From NCBI GenBank assembly GCA_947447975.1, contig CANFLU010000009.1, positions 19,263 to 83,262 on the forward strand: DNA of 64,000 nucleotides. Direction: 5' to 3'. The notes beneath the pieces were generated by a model that saw only the letters and a list, made by a program, of their open reading frames with translations, searched no databases and was not told where the DNA came from. This DNA comes from Comamonadaceae bacterium. GTDB taxonomy: Bacteria > Pseudomonadota > Gammaproteobacteria > Burkholderiales > Burkholderiaceae_C. Below, piece after piece: positions 22,644-31,064 of the stretch. The first letter of the stretch is position 1; each line of letters starts with the position of its first letter. The position numbers and the translations under genes are program-made.

Positions 22644-22710
22644 TTGTATGACGCAATATGAATTTGTGCCATACTTCTTGTCATACAAATAAAATTTTTT
22701 GTATGACAAG
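22644..22710. promoter_or_regulatory. Toxin-antitoxin operator with palindrome and extra half-site
   Basis: A perfect inverted repeat with 13-bp arms, CTTGTCATACAAA (22677-22689) and TTTGTATGACAAG (22698-22710), is separated by 8 bp and ends 8 bp before the antitoxin ATG. A further direct copy of TTGTATGAC lies at 22644-22652. TAAAAT inside the spacer could be the -10 box. The layout suits autorepression by the ribbon-helix-helix antitoxin. Confidence 0.75.
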
Positions 22711-22718
22711 GAGCCATC

Positions 22719-22994
22719 ATGTTGTCTGTTCGTCTATCTGAAACCATGGAGCGTGATTTGACGCAGTTTTGCGCCGTCCGCAAATTGACCAAATCGCAAG
22801 TCGTGCAAGAGGCCCTGGCCGAGTACATGGTGGCAGCGCAAGCGCCGCCACATGCCAGGGCAGTGCCGGACCCGGACCTGTCGTTTCTGGCCCCTGATGA
22901 TCCGATTCGCCAGTTCATTGGCATCGCCAAAGATGGCATGAGTACCGACGAACTGATGCGGATGACGCGTGGCGACGATTGGAATCAGCCATGA
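22719..22994 (+). CDS. Ribbon-helix-helix antitoxin
   Basis: This 91-residue protein begins with a ribbon-helix-helix DNA-binding motif of the CopG/MetJ type: the strand MLSVRLSETM is followed by helices ending in SQVVQEALAEYM. The second half (about 50-91), with DPIRQFIGIAKDGMSTDEL and MTRGDDW, would be the toxin-binding tail. Its stop overlaps the toxin start by 4 bp (22991-22994), as usual for type II toxin-antitoxin pairs. The palindromic operator directly upstream suggests it represses its own promoter. I infer the antitoxin role from the fold, the size and the PIN neighbour. Confidence 0.88.
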   Translation: MLSVRLSETMERDLTQFCAVRKLTKSQVVQEALAEYMVAAQAPPHARAVPDPDLSFLAPDDPIRQFIGIAKDGMSTDELMRMTRGDDWNQP

Positions 22995-23386
22995 TCTTGG
23001 TGGACACCAATGTGTTCGTGGATCTTATCCACCGAGACCCAATTTGGTTGGACTGGTCGCTGCGGGAGCTGGGCAAAGCCAAAACCCAAGCCATGGTGAC
23101 CAACTTTGTGGTCTATGCCGAATTACACACGCACGACACCGCAGGCCCGCACATTGATGCACTTCTTGAAAAGTTGGGGGTGCAGGTTCTTGATGTATCC
23201 AGGCTAGCCGCTCAAGGTGCCGCCCATGCTTTCAGGGCTTACCGCCAACGCGGTGGCAGCAAAACCGGCGTGTTGCCCGACTTCTTTATCGGCGCCCACG
23301 CCCAAGCTGAGGGTTACCAACTGCTCACGCGTGATGCCGGGCGCTACAAAACGTATTTTCCCAAGATCCAGTTGATCTGCCCCTGA
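22991..23386 (+). CDS. PIN-domain toxin, VapC-like ribonuclease
   Basis: The 131-residue protein is a PIN domain. The acidic residues that hold magnesium in VapC-type nucleases are present: D5 (VDTNVFVD), E44 (YAEL), D97 (LPDFFIGAHA) and D115 (TRDAGRY). Such toxins cleave tRNA or rRNA and are held inactive by the co-encoded antitoxin. The start at 22991 is chosen because MILVDTN is the canonical beginning and it overlaps the antitoxin stop; an ATG four codons upstream is in frame. Nothing looks truncated, so the module may be functional. It follows parC in the same direction but has its own operator. Confidence 0.9.
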   Translation: MILVDTNVFVDLIHRDPIWLDWSLRELGKAKTQAMVTNFVVYAELHTHDTAGPHIDALLEKLGVQVLDVSRLAAQGAAHAFRAYRQRGGSKTGVLPDFFIGAHAQAEGYQLLTRDAGRYKTYFPKIQLICP

Positions 23387-23457
23387 CCCGTCCGCTTCAA
23401 AACCCTTTGCAACATCATGCTGGGGCGCATGACGGACTGCTGCGAGTAGGCTTTCAA

Positions 23458-24282
23458 TTATTCCGAGGCGCGCGCCTCGGACTGTTTCCAGGTGTAGACC
23501 AGTACTGCGCCCAGGCTCGTGCTGGCGTTTTGACGTACGAGTGAGCTGGCCTGGTTGGCCGCGCCCTGTACGCTATCGATACGACCGAACACCAGCAGCC
23601 GGGCATCGGGGGACAAGGGGTAGGACAGTGAGCCGCTTAGGCGCAGCGCCATGAGCCCGGCCTGGGCTTGGTAGGCCGGGCGGTTGGGTGTCGCCTGTGC
23701 CGCAGTCACACTGTAGAGCAGGGATTGCATCGACTGGTCGGCCGCTATGGCACTGATGCCGGCACCCCACGTCCAGCCCTCTTTGGCGCGGTAGCTGTAT
23801 TTCAATTCGGGCTCCAGCACCATGCCCCGGTAAGCGGCGCTGTTGCTCAGGTCGAATACGCCGCGCAAGGGCAGTTCGAAGCGCCACTGCGCTGGTGCGC
23901 TGGTAGCGCTCAGGTTCCAGCGCATACGCGGCCCAAATTCGATCAAGGTTCCCAGGTCGTCCATGCCTTGGCGGGCCACGGTGTCGTTCGCCCGTGAACC
24001 TAGCGATCCTGAAAAGCCAATGTCCAATTCAAAGTCAGGGCGGTGAATGGCCCGAAACCCAGCGCTGTCACGGTCTAGCCGGAAATATTCGCCACGGTAA
24101 ATCACAAAGGGAACCGCCAACGCAAGGCTCACGGTCTCAGAAGACCCGGGGTAGGCCGATTGCGCTGCCGTCAGGCCTACCGCGCCAATTTCCCATAAAG
24201 GCAATCCCCCTTTGGCGGACTGCGCCAGCAAACTTTGGCTGCAAAAGGCCAGCAGAAGGGTGAGGGGCCATTGCATGCGCAT
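23458..24282 (-). CDS. MipA/OmpV family outer membrane protein
   Basis: The 274-residue protein has a signal peptide (MRMQWPLTLLLAFCSQSLLAQ) and then the pattern of a small beta-barrel: WEIGAVGLTAAQSAYPGS near the start, YRGEYFRLDRDSAGFRA, and alternating hydrophobic strands to the C-terminal VLVYTWKQ. These are signatures of the MipA/OmpV family, whose members scaffold murein enzymes or form outer membrane channels. The start at 24282 is the first Met with a proper signal peptide; an upstream ATG adds 13 residues. It diverges from the TldD-like gene. Specific role unknown. Confidence 0.87.
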   Translation of the reverse strand: MRMQWPLTLLLAFCSQSLLAQSAKGGLPLWEIGAVGLTAAQSAYPGSSETVSLALAVPFVIYRGEYFRLDRDSAGFRAIHRPDFELDIGFSGSLGSRANDTVARQGMDDLGTLIEFGPRMRWNLSATSAPAQWRFELPLRGVFDLSNSAAYRGMVLEPELKYSYRAKEGWTWGAGISAIAADQSMQSLLYSVTAAQATPNRPAYQAQAGLMALRLSGSLSYPLSPDARLLVFGRIDSVQGAANQASSLVRQNASTSLGAVLVYTWKQSEARASE

Positions 24283-24345
24283 AGTTGTATCCTTGGTGAC
24301 GTAAATGGGCAAAATATTCATTCCAAACAGGCTGTGCCGATAATC

Positions 24346-24417
24346 ATGCGCCTGGCATTATTTCCTTATATTCGTGAGCGAACTATGTCGCTACGATCTA
24401 ACCCGGTTTTACCATGA
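24346..24417 (+). other. Short reading frame coupled to the TldD-like gene
   Basis: A 23-codon frame starts at ATG 24346 and ends with TGA at 24415-24417, which overlaps the ATG (24414) of the TldD-like gene. A second in-frame ATG at 24385 would give only ten residues. Neither ATG has a strong ribosome-binding site, and the TldD-like ATG has none, so coupling from this frame is possible. The product is basic with a hydrophobic start (MRLALFPYIR). It may be a leader peptide, a substrate of the downstream proteins, or chance. Confidence 0.3.
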
Positions 24418-25844
24418 CAGAATATTTTGCTATCGCGCGGACCGCTTTTGCGGCCTTACCCGCTGATGTCCAATGGGCCGGCCTGCGGTTCAGCCAAGAG
24501 GTGACGACCCACCGCATGGTGCGCGATGATGCCCCCCAGGCCAATGCCACCAGTGTGGATAGCGGCCTGATGTGCGAAGTCTTGGTCGATGGTCATTTCG
24601 GCTATGCCGCAACCTCTGATTCCACGCAAGAGGGCTTGCAACGGGCTTTTGACCGGGCCATTGCTACCACGCGAGCCGGCAGTTCGCGAAAAGCACATGC
24701 GTTTGACCCGACCCAGAGACCACCATCGCAAGGCAGCTACAAAAGCCCGAGGCTGCAAGGCCTGGATATCGATAGCACGCAGGCCATCACGCAATGTCTG
24801 CTGGCCGCCAGCGCGGCAATGAAAGGGGATGAACGTCTGGTCAGCAGAATGGCCCATGCGATGTTGATCCAGACCCATATTGCCTTCTTCAGCAGCACAG
24901 GCGCCGCCATTGACCAGCGCTTTGATATGGTCTCGCTCAAGGTATCCGCCACCGCGGCGCAGGGCAGCGAGTCGCAGTCCCGCTCCTGGTCCCACACGGG
25001 CCAAATGGGTAGTGAAATTTTTGAGGTAGACGCGGTGGTCAGGCAGGCCAAGCGCATCGCAAACGAAGCATTGCAATTGCTAGAAGCCCCCAACTGCCCC
25101 AGTGGCGTCATGGATCTGGTGTTGATGCCCGACCAGATGATGCTGCAAATCCATGAATCTATCGGGCACCCTCTGGAGTTGGATCGTATTTTGGGCGACG
25201 AGCGTAATTACGCGGGTTGGAGCTTTGTCAAGGCCGATGATTTCGGAAGCTTGCGCTATGGATCCGAACTGATGAATATCTCCTTCGACCCGACCCGCGC
25301 CCATGAATTTGCCAGCTACGCGTTTGACGATAGCGGCAACCCGGCAAGCAAACAAATGTTGATTGAAGCCGGGATATTGAAACGCGGCTTGGGTTCGCTG
25401 GAATCGCAACAACGTTCGGGCATTGCGGGCGTAGCCAATTCCCGCTCGGCATCCTGGAACCGCGCGCCCATTGATCGTATGGCCAATATCAATCTGGAGC
25501 CAGGCGACAGCACCTTAGAGGAACTGATAGGCCAGGTGCAGCATGGCATCTTGATGCATACCAACCGGTCCTGGTCGATTGATGATTACCGCAACAAGTT
25601 TCAGTTTGGCTGCGAGTATGGCCAATTGATTGAGCACGGGCGCTTGGGCGCCGTGGTGCGCAACCCCAACTACCGGGGTGTCAGCATCGATTTTTGGAAC
25701 CGGCTGGCCGGTGTGGGCTGCGAAGACGAAGCCCACGGCACGCCATATTGCGGCAAGGGCGAGCCCAGCCAGGTAATACGGGTGGGGCACGCGTCGCCCC
25801 CGTGCTTGTTCCGCGGCGTGGAAGTGTTTGGAGGTCAGGCATGA
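24414..25844 (+). CDS. TldD-like metallopeptidase
   Basis: The 476-residue protein belongs to the TldD/PmbA family. It keeps the zinc-binding HExxxH motif (H247-E248-S-I-G-H252) that marks the catalytic TldD subunit, and the following PLELDRILGDERNYAGWSF segment. TldD/TldE heterodimers degrade unfolded peptides through a narrow tunnel and take part in maturation of microcin B17 and in CcdA turnover in E. coli. The next gene encodes a TldE-like protein, overlapping by 4 bp. The sequence differs enough from the usual housekeeping TldD that I take it as a separate subfamily; a canonical pair may exist elsewhere. Substrate unknown. Confidence 0.85.
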   Translation: MTEYFAIARTAFAALPADVQWAGLRFSQEVTTHRMVRDDAPQANATSVDSGLMCEVLVDGHFGYAATSDSTQEGLQRAFDRAIATTRAGSSRKAHAFDPTQRPPSQGSYKSPRLQGLDIDSTQAITQCLLAASAAMKGDERLVSRMAHAMLIQTHIAFFSSTGAAIDQRFDMVSLKVSATAAQGSESQSRSWSHTGQMGSEIFEVDAVVRQAKRIANEALQLLEAPNCPSGVMDLVLMPDQMMLQIHESIGHPLELDRILGDERNYAGWSFVKADDFGSLRYGSELMNISFDPTRAHEFASYAFDDSGNPASKQMLIEAGILKRGLGSLESQQRSGIAGVANSRSASWNRAPIDRMANINLEPGDSTLEELIGQVQHGILMHTNRSWSIDDYRNKFQFGCEYGQLIEHGRLGAVVRNPNYRGVSIDFWNRLAGVGCEDEAHGTPYCGKGEPSQVIRVGHASPPCLFRGVEVFGGQA

Positions 25845-27187
25845 GCGCGCGGGACTTTTCTGCCATAACCGAAGGGCTGCTGGATGCCTTGTGCGAACGC
25901 CTCTTTGCGCGCCTACAAGCCGGTGAAGATGTCAACGTCAACCTAGAAGCCGAGGAAACCCTCTACCTGCGCTTGAACAACAACCGGGTAAGGCAAAACA
26001 CCGATGTGACGCAGCGCGTCATGGCTATACGTTACCAAGGCGGTGGTCGAACCGTGGACCATTCCCTGAGCTTGAGCGGCCAGATCGATCCCGATGCCCG
26101 CAGCATCGACGCCGTCCTCGAACGCTGCCGCCTCGACGCTGCCGTGCTGCCGCAGGACCCTTTTCAGGTCCCAGTGCAAAACCATGGCAACAGCCGCGAG
26201 GTGTTTCGGGGCCAGCTCCTGGCACCTGAAGCACTGATACCGGCGATCGTGGAGCCCGCCGGTGGCTGTGACCTGGTGGGTTTTTATGCCGGTGGTGTGG
26301 TCATTAGCGCCAACCGCAATTCAAAAGGGCAAAACCATTGGTTTGAAACCGAAAATTTCTTCTTTGATTATTCACTTTACAACGGGCCACAGGCGGTCAA
26401 AAGCGTTTATGCCGCTTCCTCCTGGAATGCCCAAGACTGGGCGGCCAATTTGGAGCGTAGCAAGGCATCGCTGGCCTTGCTCAAGCGGCCTGTGCAAGCC
26501 ATCCAACCGGGCGCATACCGCAGCTACTTCGCGCATGCGGCCTTTGCCGATCTGCTGGGCATGATGTCCTGGGGCGCCTTGTCTGCCGCTGCGTGGAAGC
26601 AAGGTCGCAGCCCTTTCAAAAAGCTGATGGAAAAAGAACGGCAGCTCTCGCCCCTGCTTTCGGTGTCTGAAAACTTTGGCATGGGTTTGACGCCGCGCTT
26701 TAATGATCTGGGTGAAATAGCGCCCCCGTGTTTGGGCTTGATCGAGGCGGGCGCTTTGAGCAATTTGCTGGTGAGTTCGCGCAGCGCCAAGGAATACGGA
26801 TTACAAGCCAACGGTGCCTCCGGCTACGAAGCACCGCGCGCCCTGGATGTGGCCGTGGGGACGCTGGCCGACCAGGATATTTTGGGCACCTTGGGGCGCG
26901 GCCTGTACCTTTCGAATCTGCATTATTTGAACTGGAGCGATCCGGTATCGGCGCGCGTCACCGGTATGACGCGCTATGCCTGCTTTTGGGTGGAAGGTGG
27001 AGAAATCGTCGGGCCGATCAACAACCTGCGCTGGGATGAAAGTCTCTACAACGCCCTGGGACCGCAATTGCTGGCACTAGGAAGTCAGGCCGAAATTTCC
27101 CCGGAGGTCGGCACCTATTCCAAGCGTTCGCCTGGTGGCGTGCGCGTACCTGGCGCATTGATTGACGCCTTTCATTTCACTTTGTAA
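25841..27187 (+). CDS. TldE/PmbA-like protein
   Basis: The 448-residue protein has the TldD/PmbA fold but no HExxxH, which fits the non-catalytic TldE partner. Typical pieces are the N-terminal ETLYLRLNNNRVRQNTDVTQ strand, the VSENFGMGLTPRFND region and a C-terminal GLYLSNLHYLNWSD segment close to the conserved family end. The start at 25841 overlaps the stop of the TldD-like gene (ATGA, 25841-25844); the longer frame upstream merely overlaps that gene. Tight coupling indicates that the two proteins form one complex. It is followed 40 bp later by a flavin monooxygenase gene. Confidence 0.82.
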   Translation: MSARDFSAITEGLLDALCERLFARLQAGEDVNVNLEAEETLYLRLNNNRVRQNTDVTQRVMAIRYQGGGRTVDHSLSLSGQIDPDARSIDAVLERCRLDAAVLPQDPFQVPVQNHGNSREVFRGQLLAPEALIPAIVEPAGGCDLVGFYAGGVVISANRNSKGQNHWFETENFFFDYSLYNGPQAVKSVYAASSWNAQDWAANLERSKASLALLKRPVQAIQPGAYRSYFAHAAFADLLGMMSWGALSAAAWKQGRSPFKKLMEKERQLSPLLSVSENFGMGLTPRFNDLGEIAPPCLGLIEAGALSNLLVSSRSAKEYGLQANGASGYEAPRALDVAVGTLADQDILGTLGRGLYLSNLHYLNWSDPVSARVTGMTRYACFWVEGGEIVGPINNLRWDESLYNALGPQLLALGSQAEISPEVGTYSKRSPGGVRVPGALIDAFHFTL

Positions 27188-27227
27188 GTCCACAAGTGCT
27201 TTGCGGGCAGTGCGCGACAATCCCGCC

Positions 27228-28403
27228 ATGGAACGAAAAATACTGCTCGCGGGCGGCGGCATAGGCGGCTTGGCCACGGCCTTGGCCTGCGGCCATCGGG
27301 GCATGGCGACGCAGCTATTTGAACAAAAGCGCGTGCTCTCCGAAGTCGGTGCCGGTGTCCAACTGGGGCCGAACGCGGTGCGTTTGCTGGAAAGCTGGGG
27401 CCTGCGGGCGGCGCTCGATGCTGTGGCTTGTTTCCCGCAGCGGCTGGAGGTGCGCAGCGCCCACAGCGGCGCCTTGCTGGGCCGCTTGCCTTTGGGGGCG
27501 CGCGCGCTGCAGCGCTATGGCGCGCGTTACGCCACGATTGCGCGCATCGACCTGCACACTTTGCTGCACCGCGCCGTGCTGACCCAGGGCCTGTCCGAGA
27601 TACATCTGGGGCGCGCAGCGCAACGCGTCAGCCAGGACGCTAGCGCGGTTGGACTGCTGACCGACGACGACCGCAAGCGCCGCGCCAACGTGCTGATCGC
27701 GGCCGATGGCGTATGGAGCCATGTGCGCAACTTTTTACGCCAGGACGTACAGCCGGTTTTCAGCGGTCACTTGGCCTACCGCGCCATGGCCAAGCAGGCT
27801 GATTTACCCCAGGCCCTGCGCAGCGACTGCATCACCGTGTGGTTGGGTCCGGCCATGCATGCGGTGCAATACCCGGTGCAAAGCGGCGAACTGCTCAATC
27901 TGGTGGTCATCGTCGAAGGCCCGGCGCCTGCTGAAACGCAGGAATGGGAACAAGCCGCGCTGCGCAGCGACTTAACGACCCGTCTGTCCAAGGCGTACTC
28001 CGGTTTGCAGGAACTGGTAGGCGCGATGGCCCCATGGCGGCTTTGGCCTTTGAACGGCTTGCCGCATCTGCGCGGCCCACAGGACATGGCCTTTGGCCGT
28101 ATTGCATTGCTGGGCGACGCAGCCCATCCCATGTTGCCGTATTTAGCCCAGGGAGCTGGCATGGCCATAGAAGACGCCGCCGTGCTGGCGCGCTGCCTAC
28201 AGCAAGGCCCAGCCGACGATGCCAAAGCTTTGTTGCACTACGCCACTTTGCGCTGGAAGCGAAATGCGCGCGTGCAAGCCAGGGCTCAGCGTAATGGCGA
28301 AATATTCCATGCCACGGGTATCACGGCCTGGGGCCGGGATACGGCTATGCGCTGGATGGGTGCGCGCCTCTTGGACATGCCCTGGTTGTACCGTGGGGTG
28401 TGA
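27228..28403 (+). CDS. FAD-dependent monooxygenase
   Basis: This 391-residue class A flavoprotein hydroxylase has the FAD-binding GGGIGGL motif at residues 8-14, the DG motif (ADGVWS) and the GD motif RIALLGDAAHPMLPY followed by AQGAGMAIEDA. It resembles salicylate or 3-hydroxybenzoate hydroxylases, which use NAD(P)H and oxygen on aromatic acids; the true substrate is not known. The ATG at 27228 starts the canonical N-terminus. It may share a transcript with the TldD/TldE-like genes and it converges on kynA, so a link either to peptide modification or to anthranilate-type aromatics is conceivable. Neither is proved. Confidence 0.87.
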   Translation: MERKILLAGGGIGGLATALACGHRGMATQLFEQKRVLSEVGAGVQLGPNAVRLLESWGLRAALDAVACFPQRLEVRSAHSGALLGRLPLGARALQRYGARYATIARIDLHTLLHRAVLTQGLSEIHLGRAAQRVSQDASAVGLLTDDDRKRRANVLIAADGVWSHVRNFLRQDVQPVFSGHLAYRAMAKQADLPQALRSDCITVWLGPAMHAVQYPVQSGELLNLVVIVEGPAPAETQEWEQAALRSDLTTRLSKAYSGLQELVGAMAPWRLWPLNGLPHLRGPQDMAFGRIALLGDAAHPMLPYLAQGAGMAIEDAAVLARCLQQGPADDAKALLHYATLRWKRNARVQARAQRNGEIFHATGITAWGRDTAMRWMGARLLDMPWLYRGV

Positions 28404-28477
28404 GCAACAAGGGGCAGCGTGCTAGGGACTGCGCGATCGAAAGTGCGCTGCCTGCTCACAGGCGACAAGCCAAGCCT

Positions 28478-29356
28478 TCACAGTTGCGTGCGCAGGCTCC
28501 AAATTTCGGGAAACAGCACCACGTCCAGCATCTTGCGCAAATAGCTCACGCCCCCGGTGCCCCCCGTGCCGCGCTTAAAACCGATTACGCGCTCCACCGT
28601 GGTCACGTGGCGAAAGCGCCATAGGCGAAAAGCATCTTCCAGATCGGTCAATTCTTCCCCCAGTTGGTACAAATCCCAGTAGCGCTGCGGGTCGCGGTAG
28701 ACCTGTAGCCAGGCCGCTTCTACGCCGCTGTCGGCGGGGTAGGGCTGGGACCAATCGCGTTCTAGGTGCGTGGCCGGCACGCCAATGCCCCGGTGCGCCA
28801 GCAAGCGCAGTGCTTGGTCATACAACGATGGGCTGCGGTAGGCCAATTCGACCTGGGCCAGCACATCGGGCCGGTGCGCATGCGGGCGCAGCATGGCGGC
28901 GTTTTTGTTGCCTAAAGAAAACTCGATACAGCGGTATTGGAAACTCTGAAAACCACTAGAGCTGTCTAGGTAGGGGCGGATGGCGCTGTATTCGGGCGGC
29001 GTCATCGTGGCCAGCACATCCCATGCGTGTACCAGTTGCTCCATGATGCGGCTGACCCGGGCCAGCATTTTGAACGCGGTGCCCAGTTCGTCTTTGGCCA
29101 CATGGGCCATGGCAGCGCGTAGCTCGTGCAGCATCAGCTTCATCCACAGCTCGCTGGTCTGGTGCTGCACGATGAACAGCATCTCGTTGTGGTCTGGCGA
29201 GCGCGGGTGCTGCGCACCCAAGATGGCGTCCAGCGCCAGGTAGTCGCCATAGCTCATGCTGTGCGCAAAGTCTAGCTGCACATCGGCCTCGCTTTGCACA
29301 ATGGCCGCGCTGCCTTGGGTTGTTGGCGTATCAGAATGGAAGGGGCAGGCGCTCAT
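28478..29356 (-). CDS. kynA: Tryptophan 2,3-dioxygenase
   Basis: KynA is a heme enzyme that opens the indole ring of tryptophan to N-formylkynurenine, the first step of the kynurenine route. The 292 residues carry the family segments [35 protein letters not shown] with heme/substrate residues, and the late [23 protein letters not shown]. Length is normal. It lies 9 bp after kynU in the same direction, so both are co-transcribed. No kynB (formamidase) is in the window. Confidence 0.96.
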   Translation of the reverse strand: MSACPFHSDTPTTQGSAAIVQSEADVQLDFAHSMSYGDYLALDAILGAQHPRSPDHNEMLFIVQHQTSELWMKLMLHELRAAMAHVAKDELGTAFKMLARVSRIMEQLVHAWDVLATMTPPEYSAIRPYLDSSSGFQSFQYRCIEFSLGNKNAAMLRPHAHRPDVLAQVELAYRSPSLYDQALRLLAHRGIGVPATHLERDWSQPYPADSGVEAAWLQVYRDPQRYWDLYQLGEELTDLEDAFRLWRFRHVTTVERVIGFKRGTGGTGGVSYLRKMLDVVLFPEIWSLRTQL

Positions 29357-29365
29357 ACATACCTT

Positions 29366-30667
29366 TTAAGTGACCGCATTTTTTTGCATAAACTGCGGCA
29401 CGCGCCAGGCGCCGGTGTGCAGTACATCGCGCAACTGTTCCACGGCATGCCACACATCTTCAAAGCCGATATACAAAGGCGAAAAGCCAAAGCGCAGTAT
29501 GTCCGGCTGGCCCTTGCCGTCACCGGCGCGAAAGTCGCCAATCACGCCGCGCGCAATGAGCGCTTGCACCACGGCGTACGCCGCGCTGCTATCGGCTTCG
29601 GTTGGCAGCGTTAAGCTGACCTGACTTCCGCGTTCTGCATGTTCGCGTGGGGTGGCCAGGCCTATACCCAATCCCGCGCATTGCGATTCCACCAACTCGA
29701 TAAACAAATCGGTCAGCGCCAAGGACTTGCGGCGCAGGGCTGCCATGCCACCCAGGGGTTCGGCGGCAGTAAATACATCCAAGCCGCATTCGAGCAAGGA
29801 CAGGCTGACGATAGGCTGCGTGCCACACAAAAACTGCGCGATACCCTGTGCGCTGCGGTAGGTGCTGTCAAATGCGAAGGGCGCTGCATGGCCCCACCAG
29901 CCGGACAGGGGTTGCATAAATGGTAGATCGGTGCGCGCGCTATGGCGCGGATGGACCCATAAAAATGCCGGGGCGCCTGGCCCGCCGTTGAGGTATTTGT
30001 AGCCGCAGCCCACGGCGAAGTCGGCATCGGCAGCGCGTAAGTCCACCGGCACCGCACCGGCGCTGTGCGCCAGGTCCCACACGACCAGCGCGCCAGCGGC
30101 ATGGGCTGTGGCAGTGATAGCCGCCATATTGTGCATGGCGCCAGTGCGGTAGTTCACATGCGTGAGCATCAGCACCGCCACCTGCGGCCCCAGGGCTTGC
30201 CCTAGGCCATCAGCCTCTACCAGCAGCAAGGTGCACCCATGGCTTTGGCACAGGCCCTGGGCGATATACAAGTCGGTAGGAAAGTTGTTGCGTTCACTGA
30301 CGATCACGCGCCGTGCCGGATCTGCATGCTGCGCGATGCGGATGGCAGATGCCAGCACCTTGAACAAATTCACCGAGGTCGTATCCGCCGCCACCACTTC
30401 GTCGGCGCCGGCGCCGATCAAGGCAGCGATGCGAGCGCCCAGGCGCTGCGGCAAATCAAACCAACCCGCCGCATTCCATGACCGAATCAAGCCCTGGCCC
30501 CACTCCTGTTGCACCACGTGCGCCGCGCGCGCTGCGGCGGCCACCGGCAGCACACCGAGTGAATTGCCGTCCAGGTAGATCGTGTCCGCTGGAATACTGA
30601 AATGCGCGCGCAAAGGGCGCAAAGGGTCGGCCGCGTCGAGTTGGCGGCAGTCGTGCAAAGTGGTCAT
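29366..30667 (-). CDS. kynU: Kynureninase
   Basis: KynU is a PLP enzyme that splits kynurenine into anthranilate and alanine. The 433 residues contain YLDGNSLG at 31-38, the PLP-phosphate region near residue 95, the DLAHSAGA motif and the Schiff-base lysine K224 in [11 protein letters not shown]. The start at 30667 (M-T-T-L-H-D) is preferred to an ATG 20 codons upstream because the family begins here. It is the first gene of the kynU-kynA unit. A TGTCGT-N6-ACGACA palindrome lies about 110 bp upstream and may bind a regulator. Confidence 0.95.
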   Translation of the reverse strand: MTTLHDCRQLDAADPLRPLRAHFSIPADTIYLDGNSLGVLPVAAAARAAHVVQQEWGQGLIRSWNAAGWFDLPQRLGARIAALIGAGADEVVAADTTSVNLFKVLASAIRIAQHADPARRVIVSERNNFPTDLYIAQGLCQSHGCTLLLVEADGLGQALGPQVAVLMLTHVNYRTGAMHNMAAITATAHAAGALVVWDLAHSAGAVPVDLRAADADFAVGCGYKYLNGGPGAPAFLWVHPRHSARTDLPFMQPLSGWWGHAAPFAFDSTYRSAQGIAQFLCGTQPIVSLSLLECGLDVFTAAEPLGGMAALRRKSLALTDLFIELVESQCAGLGIGLATPREHAERGSQVSLTLPTEADSSAAYAVVQALIARGVIGDFRAGDGKGQPDILRFGFSPLYIGFEDVWHAVEQLRDVLHTGAWRVPQFMQKNAVT

Positions 30668-30775
30668 GGAAACAAGTTCTTGAAAGTATTTTTCAGCGCG
30701 CGGATGGAGCCATGGCTGAGCGACCAATCTGCGAACCGGCGCGTGGCGACCTTAGCACCGCCGTATATCGCGTGG

Positions 30776-30793
30776 TGTCGTTTAATTACGACA
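30776..30793. promoter_or_regulatory. Palindrome upstream of kynU, candidate operator
   Basis: TGTCGT and ACGACA form perfect 6-bp arms around TTAATT, 109-126 bp upstream of the kynU start. Kynurenine operons in related bacteria are controlled by Lrp-type KynR; whether this is such a site cannot be said from one copy. Confidence 0.4.
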
Positions 30794-30900
30794 AGCGCTT
30801 AACCATTTGGTGCTCGCAATTTGCAGAGCAAAAACGGCCGCCACCGGGAGAGCAAATTTGTACTACACAAATGCGGTCGCCCAAGGGTAAACCCTAGACA

Positions 30901-30950
30901 AAAAGTCATTTTTTTATCAATTTTCCTTGATAGACTTTTCTTGTTAACAA
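30901..30950. repeat. Nested AT-rich inverted repeats
   Basis: AAAAGTC (30901-30907) pairs with GACTTTT (30933-30939); inside it TATCAA (30915-30920) pairs with TTGATA (30927-30932). Directly after comes the 10-bp palindrome TTGTTAACAA (30941-30950). The cluster lies about 115-165 bp before the large lipoprotein gene. Confidence 0.5.
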
Positions 30951-31064
30951 TATTTTTAAATTTTGTTCTGCATTATTTCCGGATAAAGCCCCTAGTGGAC
31001 GGACGTACTTAGCTACGCCGCCGATCCGATAAACACCTATTTTTTGAACGACTTGGAGCGGCAC

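Larger units (their letters stand above)
30668..31064. other. Divergent regulatory region, kynU / large lipoprotein
   Basis: These 397 bases hold no convincing gene. The part near kynU is of normal composition and carries one palindrome (30776-30793). The part from about 30890 to 30990 is markedly AT-rich, with nested inverted repeats, and probably contains the promoter of the large lipoprotein gene. A ribosome-binding site GGAG lies at 31055-31058. Confidence 0.6.
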
